64,000 nucleotides of DNA from Pluralibacter sp. (GTDB lineage: Bacteria > Pseudomonadota > Gammaproteobacteria > Enterobacterales > Enterobacteriaceae), in contig NZ_JAFAGS010000176.1 in NCBI RefSeq assembly GCF_019237635.1, positions 1 through 64,000 on the forward strand, in the 5' to 3' direction. Each line of letters opens with the position of its first letter. The stretch's first letter is position 1. The position numbers and the translations under genes were made by a program. The notes under the pieces are model-generated. The model saw nothing but the letters and a program-made list of their open reading frames with translations. It was not told where the DNA came from and did no database searches. This document shows, in pieces, positions 40,012 through 53,093 of this stretch.

Positions 40012-41366
40012 TTCGCGTAACGCTAAGTCAGCTCGCCGACGTATTGCAGGGCGAGCTGCACGGCGGCTCTCTGACCATTGATGCCGTAACGACGGATACC
40101 CGTAAGGTGACGGCGGGCTGTTTATTTGTCGCCTTAAAAGGCGAGCGCTTCGACGCGCATGATTTTGTCGAGCAGGCCAAAGAAGGCGGCGCAGGCGCGC
40201 TGCTGGTGAGCCGCAAGCTGGCGTGCTCGCTGCCGCAGATCGTGGTGAAAGACACCCGTCTGGCGTTCGGTGAACTGGCGGCCTGGGTGCGTCAGCAGGT
40301 TCCGGCCCGGGTGGTCGCGCTGACTGGCTCCTCAGGAAAAACGTCGGTTAAAGAGATGACCGCCGCGATACTGGGCCAGTGCGGAAATACGTTATATACC
40401 GCTGGCAACCTCAATAATGACATCGGCGTGCCGATGACATTGCTGCGACTGACGCCTGAGCATGAGTTTGCGGTGATTGAGCTGGGGGCTAACCATCAGG
40501 GCGAAATCGCCTGGACCGTCAGCCTGACGCGTCCGGAAGCAGCGCTGGTGAATAACCTGGCTGCGGCGCACCTTGAGGGTTTCGGTTCTCTGGCGGGCGT
40601 GGCGAAAGCAAAAGGGGAAATCTTTACCGGTTTACCGCAGGACGGCATTGCCATTCTGAATGCGGATAACAGCGACTGGCTGAACTGGCAGAGCGTGATT
40701 GGCGAGCGTCAGGTCTGGCGCTTCTCGCCGAATGCGGCGAACAGCGAGTTTACCGCCAGCGATATTCAGGTGACCCGCCGTGGCACGGCGTTCACGCTGC
40801 ATACCCCGCAGGGGAGCGTCGACGTGCTGCTGCCGTTGCCGGGGCGCCACAATATCGCTAACTCGCTGGCCGCAACCGCGCTGGCGATGGCCGTTGGCGC
40901 AGGGCTGGACGCGGTCAAGGCCGGTCTGGCGAAACTGCAGGCGGTGCCGGGGCGTTTATTCCCGATTGCGCTTGCGGAAAACACACTGCTGCTTGACGAC
41001 TCTTACAACGCCAACGTGGGCTCAATGACCGCGGCGGCGCAGGTGCTGTCCGATATGCCGGGCTACCGCGTGCTGGTGGTTGGCGATATGGCGGAGCTCG
41101 GCGACGAAAGCGAAGCCTGCCATCGTCAGGTTGGCGAAGCGGCAAAAGCGGCGGGTATCGACCGCGTATTAAGCGTGGGGACGTTAAGCCAGCTGATTGG
41201 GTCGGCAAGCGGTGTCGGAGAGCACTTTACCGATAAAGCAACGCTTATCGCGCGGCTGAAAACAATGATCAAAGAACAACAAATCATCACCATTTTAGTG
41301 AAGGGTTCACGTAGTGCCGCCATGGAAGAGGTAGTACGCGCATTACAGGAGAACGGGACATGTTAG
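40008..41366 (+). CDS. murF: UDP-MurNAc-pentapeptide synthetase MurF
   Basis: Adds D-Ala-D-Ala to complete the UDP-MurNAc-pentapeptide. It has 452 aa. Mur-ligase ATP site [11 protein letters not shown] (about 107-117), [10 protein letters not shown] and [13 protein letters not shown] (C-terminal domain) are typical. Starts within the last codons of murE; 7-bp overlap with mraY. Confidence 0.98.
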   Translation: MIRVTLSQLADVLQGELHGGSLTIDAVTTDTRKVTAGCLFVALKGERFDAHDFVEQAKEGGAGALLVSRKLACSLPQIVVKDTRLAFGELAAWVRQQVPARVVALTGSSGKTSVKEMTAAILGQCGNTLYTAGNLNNDIGVPMTLLRLTPEHEFAVIELGANHQGEIAWTVSLTRPEAALVNNLAAAHLEGFGSLAGVAKAKGEIFTGLPQDGIAILNADNSDWLNWQSVIGERQVWRFSPNAANSEFTASDIQVTRRGTAFTLHTPQGSVDVLLPLPGRHNIANSLAATALAMAVGAGLDAVKAGLAKLQAVPGRLFPIALAENTLLLDDSYNANVGSMTAAAQVLSDMPGYRVLVVGDMAELGDESEACHRQVGEAAKAAGIDRVLSVGTLSQLIGSASGVGEHFTDKATLIARLKTMIKEQQIITILVKGSRSAAMEEVVRALQENGTC

Positions 41367-42442
41367 TTTGGCTGGCCGAACATTTGGTCAAATATTATTC
41401 CGGCTTTAACGTCTTTTCCTATCTGACGTTTCGCGCCATCGTCAGCCTGCTGACTGCGCTGTTCATCTCGTTGTGGATGGGCCCGCGCATGATTGCCCGT
41501 CTGCAAAAACTCTCTTTTGGCCAGGTCGTGCGTAACGATGGTCCTGAGTCGCACTTCAGCAAGCGCGGCACCCCGACAATGGGCGGGATCATGATCCTGA
41601 CCGCGATCGTGGTGTCCGTTCTGCTGTGGGCGTATCCGTGGAACCCTTACGTGTGGTGCGTACTGGTGGTGCTGGTCGGCTACGGCGTGATCGGTTTTAT
41701 CGATGACTACCGCAAAGTGGTGCGCAAAGATACGAAAGGCCTGATTGCCCGCTGGAAATACTTCTGGATGTCGGTTATCGCGCTCGGCGTCGCCTTTGCG
41801 CTGTATATGGTCGGTAAAGATACGCCAGCGACGCAACTGGTGGTGCCGTTCTTTAAAGACATCATGCCTCAACTGGGGCTTTTCTACATTCTGCTGGCCT
41901 ACTTCGTCATTGTGGGAACGGGGAATGCGGTGAACCTGACCGACGGCCTTGACGGCCTGGCGATTATGCCAACGGTGTTCGTGGCTGCGGGTTTTGCGCT
42001 GGTTGCGTGGGCGACCGGCAACATGAACTTCGCCAGCTATCTGCATATTCCGTATCTGCGCCATGCCGGTGAACTGGTCATCGTCTGTACGGCGATTGTC
42101 GGCGCGGGCTTAGGCTTTCTGTGGTTCAACACCTATCCGGCGCAGGTCTTCATGGGCGACGTCGGTTCGCTGGCCCTGGGCGGCGCGCTGGGCATCATCG
42201 CTGTGCTGCTGCGTCAGGAGTTTCTGCTGGTCATTATGGGCGGCGTATTCGTGGTGGAAACCCTGTCGGTTATCCTGCAGGTCGGCTCATTCAAACTGCG
42301 CGGACAACGTATTTTCCGCATGGCGCCGATTCACCATCACTATGAACTGAAAGGCTGGCCGGAGCCGCGCGTGATTGTGCGCTTCTGGATTATTTCCCTG
42401 ATGCTGGTGCTGATTGGCCTGGCAACGTTGAAGGTGCGTTAA
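41360..42442 (+). CDS. mraY: Phospho-MurNAc-pentapeptide translocase MraY
   Basis: Integral membrane enzyme that makes lipid I from UDP-MurNAc-pentapeptide and undecaprenyl phosphate. It has 360 aa and about ten transmembrane helices. Conserved cytoplasmic motifs: [10 protein letters not shown] (about 70-79), [10 protein letters not shown] (about 112-121, catalytic Asp pair), [10 protein letters not shown] (about 193-202) and the His-rich [13 protein letters not shown] (about 321-333). Confidence 0.98.
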   Translation: MLVWLAEHLVKYYSGFNVFSYLTFRAIVSLLTALFISLWMGPRMIARLQKLSFGQVVRNDGPESHFSKRGTPTMGGIMILTAIVVSVLLWAYPWNPYVWCVLVVLVGYGVIGFIDDYRKVVRKDTKGLIARWKYFWMSVIALGVAFALYMVGKDTPATQLVVPFFKDIMPQLGLFYILLAYFVIVGTGNAVNLTDGLDGLAIMPTVFVAAGFALVAWATGNMNFASYLHIPYLRHAGELVIVCTAIVGAGLGFLWFNTYPAQVFMGDVGSLALGGALGIIAVLLRQEFLLVIMGGVFVVETLSVILQVGSFKLRGQRIFRMAPIHHHYELKGWPEPRVIVRFWIISLMLVLIGLATLKVR

Positions 42443-42444
42443 TC

Positions 42445-43761
42445 ATGGCAGATTACCAGGGCAAAAACGTGGTCATCGTCGGTCTTGGACTGACCGGTCT
42501 TTCCTGCGTTGATTTCTTTCTGGCGCAGGGCGTGACCCCGAGCGTGATGGATACCCGTGCCACGCCGCCGGGACTGGATAAGCTGCCGGAGCAGGTCGAA
42601 CGTTATGTTGGCGGTCTGAATGACGACTGGCTGCTGGCGGCGGACCTGATTGTGGCAAGCCCTGGTATCGCCCTGTCGCACCCGTCGTTAAGCGCGGCCG
42701 CAGATGCCGGTGTGGAAATCGTTGGCGATATCGAGTTGTTCTGCCGTGAAGCGCAGGCACCTGTCGTGGCGATCACTGGTTCAAACGGGAAAAGCACCGT
42801 CACGACGCTGGTCGGCGAAATGGCGAAAGCGGCAGGCATTAATGTCGGCGTCGGTGGCAACATTGGTTTGCCTGCGCTGATGCTGCTGGATGTCTCCCGC
42901 GAGCTGTATGTGCTGGAACTTTCAAGCTTCCAGCTGGAGACCACCTCCAGTCTGCGGGCAGTTGCCGCGACAGTCCTCAACGTGACTGAAGATCATATGG
43001 ATCGCTATCCGCTGGGCTTACAGCAGTACCGTGCGGCAAAACTGCGCGTGTATGAAAACGCGAAAGTCTGCGTGGTGAATGCCGATGATGCGCTGACGAT
43101 GCCGGTGCGCGGCGCCGATGAACGCTGCATCAGCTTCGGCATCAATATGGGTGATTACCACCTGAACCGTCAGCAGGGTGAAACCTGGCTGCGGGTGAAA
43201 GGTGAAAAAGTGCTGAACGTGAAAGAGATGAATCTCAGCGGTCAGCATAACTATACCAATGCACTGGCGGCGCTGGCGCTGGCGGATGCCGCAGGATTGC
43301 CGCGCGCCAGCAGCCTGAAGGCGCTGACCACGTTTAGCGGCCTGGCGCACCGTTTCCAACTGGCGCTGGTGCATAACGGCGCGCGCTGGATTAACGATTC
43401 GAAGGCCACCAACGTCGGCAGTACGGAAGCGGCGCTGAACGGCCTGCATGTCGACGGCACCCTCTGGCTGCTGCTGGGCGGCGACGGTAAATCTGCCGAT
43501 TTTGCGCCGCTCAAGCGCTACCTGACAGGGGATAACATTCGCCTGTACTGCTTTGGCCGCGACGGCGCTGAGCTGGCGGCGCTGCGTCCGGAAGTCGCCA
43601 CGCTGACGGAGACCATGGAACAGGCGATGCGTCTTATCGCGCCGCAGGTGAAGCCGGGGGATATGGTGCTGTTGTCTCCGGCCTGCGCCAGTCTTGATCA
43701 GTTCAAGAATTTTGAGCAGCGCGGGGATATCTTTACCCGTCTGGCGAAGGAGTTAGGCTGA
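42445..43761 (+). CDS. murD: UDP-MurNAc-L-Ala:D-Glu ligase MurD
   Basis: Adds D-glutamate to UDP-MurNAc-L-alanine. It has 438 aa. N-terminal Rossmann-like domain ([12 protein letters not shown], about 9-20), ATP-binding [11 protein letters not shown] (about 112-122), [10 protein letters not shown] and [15 protein letters not shown] are family signatures. Its stop overlaps the ftsW start by one base. Unusual order murD before murC is the normal dcw order. Confidence 0.98.
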   Translation: MADYQGKNVVIVGLGLTGLSCVDFFLAQGVTPSVMDTRATPPGLDKLPEQVERYVGGLNDDWLLAADLIVASPGIALSHPSLSAAADAGVEIVGDIELFCREAQAPVVAITGSNGKSTVTTLVGEMAKAAGINVGVGGNIGLPALMLLDVSRELYVLELSSFQLETTSSLRAVAATVLNVTEDHMDRYPLGLQQYRAAKLRVYENAKVCVVNADDALTMPVRGADERCISFGINMGDYHLNRQQGETWLRVKGEKVLNVKEMNLSGQHNYTNALAALALADAAGLPRASSLKALTTFSGLAHRFQLALVHNGARWINDSKATNVGSTEAALNGLHVDGTLWLLLGGDGKSADFAPLKRYLTGDNIRLYCFGRDGAELAALRPEVATLTETMEQAMRLIAPQVKPGDMVLLSPACASLDQFKNFEQRGDIFTRLAKELG

Positions 43762-45005
43762 TGCGTTTATCTCTCCCTCGCCTGAGAATGCCGCACCTGC
43801 CGGGATCAGGGATCCTGGTCTGGCTGTTTTCGGCGTTAAAAGGCTGGGTGATGGGGTCCAGGCCGAAGGATAACGACAGCCTGGTGATGTACGATCGTAC
43901 CCTGCTGTGGCTGACGCTCGGTCTGGCGGCGGTTGGTTTCGTTATGGTGACGTCGGCGTCGATGCCCGTTGGGCAGCGTCTGGCCAACGATCCGTTTTTG
44001 TTCGCCAAGCGTGACGGCCTGTATATCATCCTCGCGTTTCTTCTGGGGTTAATCACGCTGCGCCTGCCGATGGAGTTCTGGCAACGTCACAGTACGGCCA
44101 TGCTGATTGCCTCTATCGGCATGCTGCTTATCGTACTGGTCGTCGGCAGTTCGGTTAACGGCGCGTCGCGCTGGATAGCGCTGGGGCCGCTGCGTATTCA
44201 GCCTGCGGAATTCACCAAGCTGTCGCTGTTTTGCTATATCGCCAACTATCTGGTGCGTAAGGCCGACGAGGTGCGTAACAACCTGCGCGGCTTCTTAAAG
44301 CCGATGGGCGTTATCTTCGTGCTGGCGATCCTGCTGCTGGCGCAGCCTGACCTTGGGACCGTGGTGGTGCTGTTCGTCACGACGCTTGCGATGTTGTTCC
44401 TCGCGGGCGCCAAGCTGTGGCAGTTCATCGCGATTATCGGCATGGGGATCTCGGCGGTTGTTCTGCTTATCCTCGCAGAGCCGTACCGTATCCGCCGCGT
44501 CACGTCATTCTGGAACCCATGGGAAGATCCGTTTGGCAGCGGCTATCAGCTGACCCAGTCGCTGATGGCGTTCGGTCGCGGCGAAATGTGGGGGCAGGGC
44601 CTCGGCAACTCGGTGCAAAAGCTGGAATACCTGCCGGAGGCGCACACGGACTTCATCTTCGCGATTATCGCGGAGGAGTTAGGTTATATCGGTGTGGTAC
44701 TGGCACTTTTAATGGTATTCTTCGTCGCTTTCCGCGCCATGTCCATTGGCCGCAAAGCGCTGGAGCTTGACCAGCGTTTTTCCGGTTTTCTGGCCTGCGC
44801 CATCGGCGTCTGGTTTAGCTTCCAGGCGCTGGTTAACGTCGGCGCGGCGGCGGGGATGCTGCCGACAAAAGGCCTGACGTTGCCGCTTATCAGTTACGGC
44901 GGTTCCAGTCTGTTGATTATGTCGACGGCCATTATGCTGCTGTTACGTATTGATTATGAAACGCGTCTGGAGAAAGCCCAGGCGTTTACACGGGGTGTGC
45001 GATGA
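43761..45005 (+). CDS. ftsW: Lipid II polymerase FtsW
   Basis: SEDS-family glycosyltransferase that polymerises septal peptidoglycan with FtsI. It has 414 aa with about ten transmembrane helices. Conserved SEDS elements: [21 protein letters not shown] (about 135-155), the QPDLGT motif (about 195), [14 protein letters not shown] and the catalytic-loop [10 protein letters not shown] (about 292-301). Overlaps murG by 4 bp. Confidence 0.98.
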   Translation: MRLSLPRLRMPHLPGSGILVWLFSALKGWVMGSRPKDNDSLVMYDRTLLWLTLGLAAVGFVMVTSASMPVGQRLANDPFLFAKRDGLYIILAFLLGLITLRLPMEFWQRHSTAMLIASIGMLLIVLVVGSSVNGASRWIALGPLRIQPAEFTKLSLFCYIANYLVRKADEVRNNLRGFLKPMGVIFVLAILLLAQPDLGTVVVLFVTTLAMLFLAGAKLWQFIAIIGMGISAVVLLILAEPYRIRRVTSFWNPWEDPFGSGYQLTQSLMAFGRGEMWGQGLGNSVQKLEYLPEAHTDFIFAIIAEELGYIGVVLALLMVFFVAFRAMSIGRKALELDQRFSGFLACAIGVWFSFQALVNVGAAAGMLPTKGLTLPLISYGGSSLLIMSTAIMLLLRIDYETRLEKAQAFTRGVR

Positions 45006-46069
45006 GTGGTCAGGTGAAGCGATTGATGGTGATGGCTGGCGGTACCGGTGGGCATGTGTTCCCGGGGCTGGCGGTTGCGCATCACCTGATGGAGCAGGGC
45101 TGGCAGGTTCGCTGGCTCGGCACCGCCGACCGTATGGAAGCAGACCTGGTGCCGAAACACGGCATCGAGATTGATTTTATCCGCATTTCCGGTTTGCGTG
45201 GCAAAGGGCTGAAGGCGCTGGCGCTGGCGCCGGTTCGCATCTTCAACGCCTGGCGTCAGGCGCGGGCGATTATGAAATGCTATAAGCCGGATGTGGTGCT
45301 GGGCATGGGCGGCTATGTGTCTGGCCCTGGCGGCCTGGCGGCCTGGTCGTTAGGGATCCCGGTGGTGCTCCATGAGCAGAACGGGATTGCCGGATTGACC
45401 AATAAGTGGCTGGCGAAAATCGCCACGACAGTGATGCAGGCCTTTCCTGGGGCGTTTCCCAATGCTGCGGTCGTGGGCAATCCGGTGCGCGTTGATGTAC
45501 TGGCGCTGCCGCTGCCGCAGCAGCGTCTGGTCGGCCGCGCAGGACCGAAACGCGTGCTGGTAGTGGGGGGGTCACAGGGCGCGCGCGTGCTCAACCAGAC
45601 GATGCCGCTGGTGGCCGCTAAGCTCGGCGACAGCGTGACCATCTGGCATCAGAGCGGGAAGGGCGCCGAACAGACCGTGCAGCAGGCTTACGCCGACGCG
45701 GGCCAGCCGCAACACAACGTGACGGAGTTTATTGACGACATGGCCGCTGCCTACGCCTGGGCCGATGTGGTGGTATGTCGCTCGGGCGCGTTGACGGTCA
45801 GCGAGATTGCCGCCGCCGGGCTGCCTGCCGTTTTTGTGCCGTTCCAGCATAAAGATCGCCAGCAGTACTGGAATGCGCTGCCGCTGGAGCAAGCTGGCGC
45901 GGCGAAGATTTTTGAACAACCGCAGTTTACCGCCGATGCGGTTGCCAGCACGCTTGAGAGCTGGGATCGGAATACCTTGCTGGAGATGGCTGAACGCGCT
46001 CGCGCCGCCGCCATCCCGGATGCTACGGAGCGGGTGGCAAACGAAGTGAGCCTGGCAGCCCAGGCTTGA
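45002..46069 (+). CDS. murG: UDP-GlcNAc transferase MurG
   Basis: GT-B glycosyltransferase at the inner face of the membrane that converts lipid I to lipid II. It has 355 aa. The N-terminal [18 protein letters not shown] (about 12-29) and GGYVSGPGG (about 103-111) glycine loops and the C-terminal [12 protein letters not shown] and [21 protein letters not shown]-GlcNAc-binding motif are clear. A 60-bp gap separates it from murC. Confidence 0.98.
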   Translation: MSGQVKRLMVMAGGTGGHVFPGLAVAHHLMEQGWQVRWLGTADRMEADLVPKHGIEIDFIRISGLRGKGLKALALAPVRIFNAWRQARAIMKCYKPDVVLGMGGYVSGPGGLAAWSLGIPVVLHEQNGIAGLTNKWLAKIATTVMQAFPGAFPNAAVVGNPVRVDVLALPLPQQRLVGRAGPKRVLVVGGSQGARVLNQTMPLVAAKLGDSVTIWHQSGKGAEQTVQQAYADAGQPQHNVTEFIDDMAAAYAWADVVVCRSGALTVSEIAAAGLPAVFVPFQHKDRQQYWNALPLEQAGAAKIFEQPQFTADAVASTLESWDRNTLLEMAERARAAAIPDATERVANEVSLAAQA

Positions 46070-46129
46070 TAATCGCGGCGCCCGTTTGGCGTTGCATGAA
46101 TTTTTGAAGTAGTCGATGGCGTTTAGAAG

Positions 46130-47605
46130 ATGAATACACAACAACTGGCAAAACTGCGTTCCATTGTGCCCGAGATGCGTCGCGTCCGGCACATCCACTT
46201 TGTTGGCATCGGTGGTGCTGGCATGGGCGGTATTGCCGAAGTGTTGGCCAACGAAGGGTATCAGATCAGCGGTTCGGATTTAGCGCCGAACCCGGTGACT
46301 CAGCAGCTTTCAGCGCTGGGCGCGACGATTTATTTCAACCATCGCCCGGAAAACGTGCGCGATGCGAGCGTGGTGGTGGTGTCGAGCGCGATTTCGGCGG
46401 AGAACCCGGAAATCGTTGCGGCGCATGAGGCGCGTATTCCGGTGATCCGCCGTGCGGAGATGCTGGCGGAATTGATGCGTTTTCGTCACGGCATTGCGAT
46501 TGCCGGAACCCACGGCAAAACCACGACCACCGCGATGGTGGCGAGCATTTACGCGGAAGCCGGGCTCGACCCGACCTTCGTGAACGGCGGCCTGGTGAAA
46601 GCTGCAGGCGTGCATGCGCGTCTGGGTAACAGCCGCTACCTGATTGCGGAAGCGGACGAAAGCGATGCGTCGTTCCTGCACCTGCAGCCGATGGTCGCGA
46701 TTGTGACCAACATCGAAGCCGACCATATGGATACTTACCAGGGCGACTTTGAGAACCTGAAGCAGACCTTTATCAACTTCCTGCACAACCTGCCGTTTTA
46801 CGGCCGTGCGGTGATGTGTGTGGACGATCCGGTGATCCGCGAGCTGCTGCCGCGCGTAGGGCGTCAAATCACCACCTATGGCTTTAGCGACGATGCCGAT
46901 GTGCGTGTTGAAGATTACAGCCAAATCGGCGCGCAGGGGCATTTCACCCTGATTCGCCAGGACAAAGCGGTGTTGAAGGTCGTCCTGAACGCTCCGGGCC
47001 GCCATAATGCGCTCAATGCGGCGGCGGCGGTTGCGGTGGCAACGGAAGAGGGCATTGACGATGAGGCGATCCTGCGCGCGCTGGCGAGTTTCCAGGGCAC
47101 CGGTCGTCGCTTTGATTTCCTCGGCGAATTCCCGCTGCAGGATGTGAACGGTAAAAACGGTAGCGCCATGCTGGTTGATGACTACGGCCACCACCCGACG
47201 GAAGTGGATGCGACCATTAAAGCTGCGCGTGCCGGCTGGCCGGATAAAAATCTGGTCATGCTGTTCCAGCCGCACCGCTTCACTCGTACGCGCGATCTGT
47301 ACGACGATTTCGCCAACGTACTGACTCAGGTCGACGCGTTGCTGATGCTGGATGTTTACCCGGCGGGTGAAGCGCCGATTCCTGGCGCCGACAGCCGCTC
47401 GCTGTGCCGCACGATTCGTGGGCGCGGTAAAGTTGATCCCATTTTGGTTTCCGATCCGGCGCAGGTCGCGGACATGCTGGCCCCTGTTCTGACCGGAAAT
47501 GACCTGATTTTGGTTCAGGGTGCGGGGAATATCGGCAAAATCGCACGTAACTTAGCTGAAATCAAACTTAAACCGCAGGGGCAGGAGGATGATCGCCATG
47601 GCTGA
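46130..47605 (+). CDS. murC: UDP-MurNAc:L-Ala ligase MurC
   Basis: First amino-acid ligase of the Mur pathway. It has 491 aa. N-terminal [14 protein letters not shown] loop (about 25-38), ATP site [11 protein letters not shown] (about 124-134), and [14 protein letters not shown] (about 344-357) are typical. It overlaps the start of ddlB by 8 bp. Confidence 0.98.
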   Translation: MNTQQLAKLRSIVPEMRRVRHIHFVGIGGAGMGGIAEVLANEGYQISGSDLAPNPVTQQLSALGATIYFNHRPENVRDASVVVVSSAISAENPEIVAAHEARIPVIRRAEMLAELMRFRHGIAIAGTHGKTTTTAMVASIYAEAGLDPTFVNGGLVKAAGVHARLGNSRYLIAEADESDASFLHLQPMVAIVTNIEADHMDTYQGDFENLKQTFINFLHNLPFYGRAVMCVDDPVIRELLPRVGRQITTYGFSDDADVRVEDYSQIGAQGHFTLIRQDKAVLKVVLNAPGRHNALNAAAAVAVATEEGIDDEAILRALASFQGTGRRFDFLGEFPLQDVNGKNGSAMLVDDYGHHPTEVDATIKAARAGWPDKNLVMLFQPHRFTRTRDLYDDFANVLTQVDALLMLDVYPAGEAPIPGADSRSLCRTIRGRGKVDPILVSDPAQVADMLAPVLTGNDLILVQGAGNIGKIARNLAEIKLKPQGQEDDRHG

Positions 47606-48518
47606 TAAAATCGCCGTCCTGCTTGGCGGGACGTCCGCAGAGCGCGAGGTATCGCTCAACTCCGGCGCGGCGGTGCTGGCCGGTTTACGTGAAGCTGGCG
47701 TTGATGCGTATGCCGTTGACCCGCGCGATGAAGATATCACCCTTCTGAAAAGCAAGGGATTTAAGAAAGTGTTTATTGCGCTTCACGGCCGTGGCGGTGA
47801 AGATGGTACGTTGCAGGGTTTGCTGGAGCTTACTGGCATTCCTTATACCGGCAGCGGCGTGATGGCGTCAGCCATCTCTATGGACAAACTGCGCAGCAAA
47901 CTGCTGTGGCAAGGGGCGGGGCTTCCCGTGGCGCCGTGGGTGGCGCTGACCCGCGCCGAGTTCGCTCAGGGCCTGTCCGCAGAGGATTCACAGCGTATTG
48001 CGGCGCTGGGTTTGCCGCTGATTGTGAAGCCGAGCCGTGAAGGCTCCAGCGTCGGTATGTCGAAAGTGAACGAAAGTCGTGCGCTTGATGCGGCGTTAGC
48101 GCAAGCATTTCAGCACGATGATGACGTTCTGATAGAAAAATGGCTCAGCGGACCGGAATTCACCGTGGCGGTAGTGGGTGAAGAAATTTTGCCGTCAATT
48201 CGCATCCAACCTGCTGGAACCTTCTATGATTATGAGGCGAAGTATCTCTCTGACGAGACAAAATATTTCTGCCCTGGTTGTGAAGAACCACAGCGTGAAG
48301 AAGAAATGAAAGCGCTGGTGCTGAAAGCCTGGAATATTCTTGGGTGTTCAGGCTGGGGTCGTATTGATGTGATGCAGGACGAAGACGGTCAGTTGTATCT
48401 GCTGGAAGCGAATACCTCTCCGGGTATGACCAGCCACAGTCTGGTGCCGATGGCGGCGCGCCAGGCGGGCATGAGCTTCTCGCAGCTGGTGGTACGCATT
48501 CTGGACCTGGCGGGTTGA
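47598..48518 (+). CDS. ddlB: D-alanine:D-alanine ligase DdlB
   Basis: ATP-grasp ligase that makes D-Ala-D-Ala for MurF. It has 306 aa from the ATG at 47598, the family length; AGGAGG lies 9 bp upstream, and an ATG at 47589 would touch that site. Motifs: [16 protein letters not shown] (about 9-24), [12 protein letters not shown] (about 63-74), [15 protein letters not shown] and [11 protein letters not shown]. One divergence from E. coli: [14 protein letters not shown] where E. coli has FCPAGLEASQEANL. Confidence 0.97.
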   Translation: MADKIAVLLGGTSAEREVSLNSGAAVLAGLREAGVDAYAVDPRDEDITLLKSKGFKKVFIALHGRGGEDGTLQGLLELTGIPYTGSGVMASAISMDKLRSKLLWQGAGLPVAPWVALTRAEFAQGLSAEDSQRIAALGLPLIVKPSREGSSVGMSKVNESRALDAALAQAFQHDDDVLIEKWLSGPEFTVAVVGEEILPSIRIQPAGTFYDYEAKYLSDETKYFCPGCEEPQREEEMKALVLKAWNILGCSGWGRIDVMQDEDGQLYLLEANTSPGMTSHSLVPMAARQAGMSFSQLVVRILDLAG

Positions 48519-48519
48519 T

Positions 48520-49356
48520 ATGTCGCAGGCAGCGCTGAATACGCGGAATCGTGAAGAAGAGCTTTCCTCTTCACGACGTAATAATGGAACACGTCTTGCG
48601 GGGATTGTGTTCCTGCTGGCGGTATTATGCACCGTGTTGATGAGCGGCTGGGTGGTGCTCGGCTGGATGGAAGATGCTCAGCGATTGCCGATATCAAAAC
48701 TGGTGGTGACAGGCGATCGTCACTACACGCGCAACGATGATATCCGCCAGACCATTCTGGCGCTGGGTTCGCCGGGAACGTTTATGACTCAGGACGTCAA
48801 TATTATCCAGAGTCAGATTGAGCGTCTGCCATGGATTAAGCAGGCGAGCGTTCGTAAGCAGTGGCCGGACGAATTGAAGATTCATCTGGTTGAATATGTG
48901 CCTATTGCACGTTGGAATGATCAGCACATGGTCGATACCGACGGTAATGCGTTCAGCGTGCCAGCGGATCGCGCCAGTAAGCAGAATTTGCCCATGCTTT
49001 ACGGCCCTGAAGGAAGTGAAAACGAAGTGCTTCAGGGATATCGCGACATGGGGCTGGTACTGGCTAAAGAGAAATTTACGTTGAAAGTGGCGGCGATGAC
49101 CGCACGCCGCTCCTGGCAGTTAACACTGGACAATGGCATCAGGATTAATCTGGGACGCGGCGATACGATGAAACGTCTTGAGCGCTTTTTAGAACTCTAC
49201 CCGGTTCTTCAGCAGCAGGCGCAAACCGATGGCAAACGGATTAGCTATGTTGATTTGCGTTATGACTCAGGCGCAGCGGTGGGTTGGCAGCCAGCTCCGG
49301 CTCCCGTAGAGGATACACATCAACAACAGAATCAGGCACAGGCAGAGCAACAATGA
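48520..49356 (+). CDS. ftsQ: Cell division protein FtsQ
   Basis: Bitopic divisome protein that recruits FtsL-FtsB. It has 278 aa (276 in E. coli). Basic cytoplasmic tail, membrane helix (about 27-48), then a POTRA domain (about 57-126, starting [19 protein letters not shown]) and beta domain (about 127-260). The C-terminal tail is Gln-rich. Starts one base after ddlB; ATGA overlap with ftsA. Confidence 0.97.
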   Translation: MSQAALNTRNREEELSSSRRNNGTRLAGIVFLLAVLCTVLMSGWVVLGWMEDAQRLPISKLVVTGDRHYTRNDDIRQTILALGSPGTFMTQDVNIIQSQIERLPWIKQASVRKQWPDELKIHLVEYVPIARWNDQHMVDTDGNAFSVPADRASKQNLPMLYGPEGSENEVLQGYRDMGLVLAKEKFTLKVAAMTARRSWQLTLDNGIRINLGRGDTMKRLERFLELYPVLQQQAQTDGKRISYVDLRYDSGAAVGWQPAPAPVEDTHQQQNQAQAEQQ

Positions 49357-50609
49357 TCAAAGCGACGGACAGAAAACTGGTAGTAGGGCTGGAAATTGGT
49401 ACCGCGAAGGTAGCCGCTTTGGTAGGGGAAGTTCTGCCCGACGGAATGGTGAATATCATCGGTGTGGGCAGTTGCCCGTCCCGGGGTATGGACAAAGGCG
49501 GGGTAAACGACCTGGAGTCCGTGGTGAAGTGCGTACAGCGCGCCATCGACCAGGCCGAACTGATGGCGGATTGCCAGATTTCCTCCGTGTATCTGGCGCT
49601 TTCAGGCAAGCACATAAGCTGTCAGAATGAAATCGGCATGGTGCCGATTTCCGAAGAGGAAGTGACGCAGGAAGATGTCGAAAACGTGGTGCATACGGCG
49701 AAGTCCGTACGCGTGCGCGACGAGCATCGTGTTCTGCACGTGATCCCGCAGGAATATGCGATTGACTACCAGGAAGGGATTAAAAATCCTGTCGGTTTGT
49801 CGGGTGTTCGTATGCAGGCGAAAGTGCACCTGATCACTTGCCATAACGATATGGCGAAAAACATTGTTAAAGCGGTTGAACGCTGCGGTCTGAAAGTTGA
49901 CCAACTGATTTTCGCCGGGCTGGCGTCCAGCTATTCCGTATTAACGGAAGATGAACGTGAACTGGGTGTCTGCGTGGTGGATGTCGGCGGTGGTACAATG
50001 GATATCGCCGTGTACACTGGCGGCGCGTTGCGTCACACCAAAGTTATCCCGTATGCCGGGAATGTGGTGACCAGCGATATCGCTTATGCCTTCGGCACGC
50101 CGCCGAGCGACGCAGAGGCGATTAAAGTACGTCATGGTTGCGCGCTGGGCTCTATCGTCGGCAAAGACGAAAGCGTCGAAGTGCCAAGCGTGGGCGGACG
50201 CCCGCCGCGCAGCCTGCAGCGTCAGACGCTGGCGGAGGTGATTGAGCCGCGTTATACCGAGCTGCTGAACCTCGTTAACGAGGAAATTTTACAGTTACAG
50301 GAACAGCTTCGTCAGCAAGGAGTGAAACATCACCTGGCGGCGGGGATTGTGTTAACCGGCGGCGCCGCGCAAATTGAGGGCCTGGCGGCCTGTGCGCAGC
50401 GCGTGTTCCATACGCAGGTGCGCATCGGCGCACCGCTGAACATCACCGGACTGACGGATTATGCCCAGGAGCCGTATTATTCGACGGCGGTGGGCCTGCT
50501 TCACTACGGGAAAGAGTCCCATCTGAGTGGTGAAGCTGAAGTGGAAAAACGCGTCGCAGTGAGTTCATGGATTAAGCGAATTAATACCTGGCTGCGAAAA
50601 GAGTTTTAA
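49353..50609 (+). CDS. ftsA: Cell division protein FtsA
   Basis: Actin-like ATPase that tethers FtsZ to the membrane. It has 418 aa, two fewer than E. coli through a small gap before the C-terminal helix ([22 protein letters not shown] region). The start at 49353 gives [20 protein letters not shown], the family N-terminus; an upstream in-frame start inside ftsQ was rejected. Phosphate-1 motif [23 protein letters not shown] (adenosine/phosphate-2) and [10 protein letters not shown] are visible; the terminal amphipathic helix is the membrane anchor. Confidence 0.98.
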   Translation: MIKATDRKLVVGLEIGTAKVAALVGEVLPDGMVNIIGVGSCPSRGMDKGGVNDLESVVKCVQRAIDQAELMADCQISSVYLALSGKHISCQNEIGMVPISEEEVTQEDVENVVHTAKSVRVRDEHRVLHVIPQEYAIDYQEGIKNPVGLSGVRMQAKVHLITCHNDMAKNIVKAVERCGLKVDQLIFAGLASSYSVLTEDERELGVCVVDVGGGTMDIAVYTGGALRHTKVIPYAGNVVTSDIAYAFGTPPSDAEAIKVRHGCALGSIVGKDESVEVPSVGGRPPRSLQRQTLAEVIEPRYTELLNLVNEEILQLQEQLRQQGVKHHLAAGIVLTGGAAQIEGLAACAQRVFHTQVRIGAPLNITGLTDYAQEPYYSTAVGLLHYGKESHLSGEAEVEKRVAVSSWIKRINTWLRKEF

Positions 50610-50619
50610 TTTTTTTTAA

Positions 50620-50644
50620 GAGAACGCCGATAATTTGCGTTCTC
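50620..50644 (+). promoter_or_regulatory. Hairpin in the ftsA-ftsZ leader
   Basis: A perfect 8-bp stem GAGAACGC/GCGTTCTC with a 9-nt loop, 30 bp before the ftsZ start and preceded by a T8 run. E. coli has a hairpin in the same place with a different stem sequence (GAGGCCG/CGGCCTC, from memory), which suggests the structure is kept. It lies between ftsA and ftsZ and may set processing or stability of ftsZ mRNA. Confidence 0.6.
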
Positions 50645-50673
50645 AGGCGACAGGCACAAAACGGAGAGAAACT

Positions 50674-51825
50674 ATGTTTGAACCTATGGAACTAACCAAC
50701 GACGCGGTGATTAAAGTCATCGGCGTCGGTGGCGGCGGCGGTAATGCCGTTGAACACATGGTGCGCGAGCGCATCGAAGGTGTTGAATTCTTCGCAGTGA
50801 ACACCGACGCCCAGGCGTTGCGTAAAACTGCGGTTGGCCAGACCATTCAGATCGGTAGCGGTATTACCAAAGGTCTGGGCGCGGGCGCAAACCCGGAAGT
50901 TGGCCGTAATGCAGCCGACGAAGACCGTGAAGCGCTGCGTGCAGCTCTTGACGGCGCCGACATGGTGTTCATCGCCGCCGGTATGGGCGGTGGTACCGGT
51001 ACTGGCGCAGCCCCGGTTGTGGCTGAAGTAGCAAAAGATTTAGGTATTCTGACCGTGGCCGTCGTGACCAAGCCTTTCAACTTTGAAGGCAAGAAGCGTA
51101 TGGCGTTTGCGGAGCAGGGTATCGCCGAGCTGTCCAAACACGTGGACTCGCTGATCACGATTCCAAACGACAAGCTGCTGAAAGTGCTGGGTCGCGGCAT
51201 CTCTCTGCTTGACGCGTTCGGCGCGGCAAACGACGTGCTGAAAGGCGCGGTGCAGGGTATCGCCGAACTGATCACCCGTCCGGGCCTGATGAACGTCGAC
51301 TTTGCGGACGTGCGTACCGTGATGTCCGAAATGGGCTATGCGATGATGGGCTCCGGCGTGGCCAGCGGTGAAGACCGTGCGGAAGAAGCGGCTGAAATGG
51401 CTATCTCTTCTCCGCTGCTGGAAGATATCGATCTGTCCGGCGCGCGCGGCGTTCTGGTCAACATCACGGCGGGCTTCGACCTGCGTCTGGACGAGTTTGA
51501 AACCGTGGGTAACACTATCCGCGCGTTCGCGTCTGACAACGCAACCGTGGTTATCGGTACATCTCTGGATCCAGAGATGAACGACGAACTGCGCGTTACG
51601 GTGGTTGCGACCGGTATCGGCATGGACAAACGTCCGGAAATTACGCTGGTGACCAATAAGCAACAGCAGCAGCCGGTGATGGATCGCTATCAGCAACACG
51701 GTATGGCGCCGCTGTCTCAGGAACAAAAAACAGTCGCAAAAGTGGTTAACGACAATACGCCGCAAACCACGAAAGAACCGGATTACCTTGATATCCCGGC
51801 GTTTCTGCGCAAGCAGGCGGACTAA
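50674..51825 (+). CDS. ftsZ: Tubulin-like division GTPase FtsZ
   Basis: Forms the cytokinetic Z-ring. It has 383 aa as in E. coli, from ATG 50674 ([11 protein letters not shown]) with GGAGAG 7 bp upstream. The tubulin signature [10 protein letters not shown] (about 106-115), N-terminal [10 protein letters not shown] (about 18-27), T7-loop [10 protein letters not shown] and the C-terminal peptide [12 protein letters not shown] (binds FtsA, ZipA, ZapD) are all present. zapD in this window encodes one of its bundling partners. Confidence 0.99.
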   Translation: MFEPMELTNDAVIKVIGVGGGGGNAVEHMVRERIEGVEFFAVNTDAQALRKTAVGQTIQIGSGITKGLGAGANPEVGRNAADEDREALRAALDGADMVFIAAGMGGGTGTGAAPVVAEVAKDLGILTVAVVTKPFNFEGKKRMAFAEQGIAELSKHVDSLITIPNDKLLKVLGRGISLLDAFGAANDVLKGAVQGIAELITRPGLMNVDFADVRTVMSEMGYAMMGSGVASGEDRAEEAAEMAISSPLLEDIDLSGARGVLVNITAGFDLRLDEFETVGNTIRAFASDNATVVIGTSLDPEMNDELRVTVVATGIGMDKRPEITLVTNKQQQQPVMDRYQQHGMAPLSQEQKTVAKVVNDNTPQTTKEPDYLDIPAFLRKQAD

Positions 51826-51904
51826 GAATACGCTGGAATTTGGGAATCTGCGCTCTTTGTGCTAAACTGGCCCGCCAAGTGTGTAGTACACTTCGGTTGG
51901 ATAG

Positions 51905-52843
<939 letters not shown>

Positions 52844-52863
52844 GTCTGACCATCGCGTAAATT

Positions 52864-52911
52864 CGACTGGTAACCTGGTACTCTCTCCGACCAGGAAGCC
52901 AGTCGTTTTTT
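52864..52911 (+). terminator. lpxC terminator
   Basis: Nested stem CGACTGG...CCAGTCG and CCTGGT...ACCAGG with T6 (52906-52911) following, 20 bp after the lpxC stop. It separates the dcw-lpxC unit from secM-secA. Confidence 0.85.
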
Positions 52912-53093
52912 CTTTTTTAGCCCTCCTGTCGTTTCTTTCCCCTGTAATCGCTAAGTCATTAGCGCGTTTGATGTTTTGTTGAGCACTTTTCCTCGGGTAT
53001 TTCGTCATTCCTGCTGCCGGACAGCGGCATTAGTGATAAGATTTGGGCGCTAAAAAATTCTTACTGGTTGGTTTGATCCGGGGTGTAATTGAC

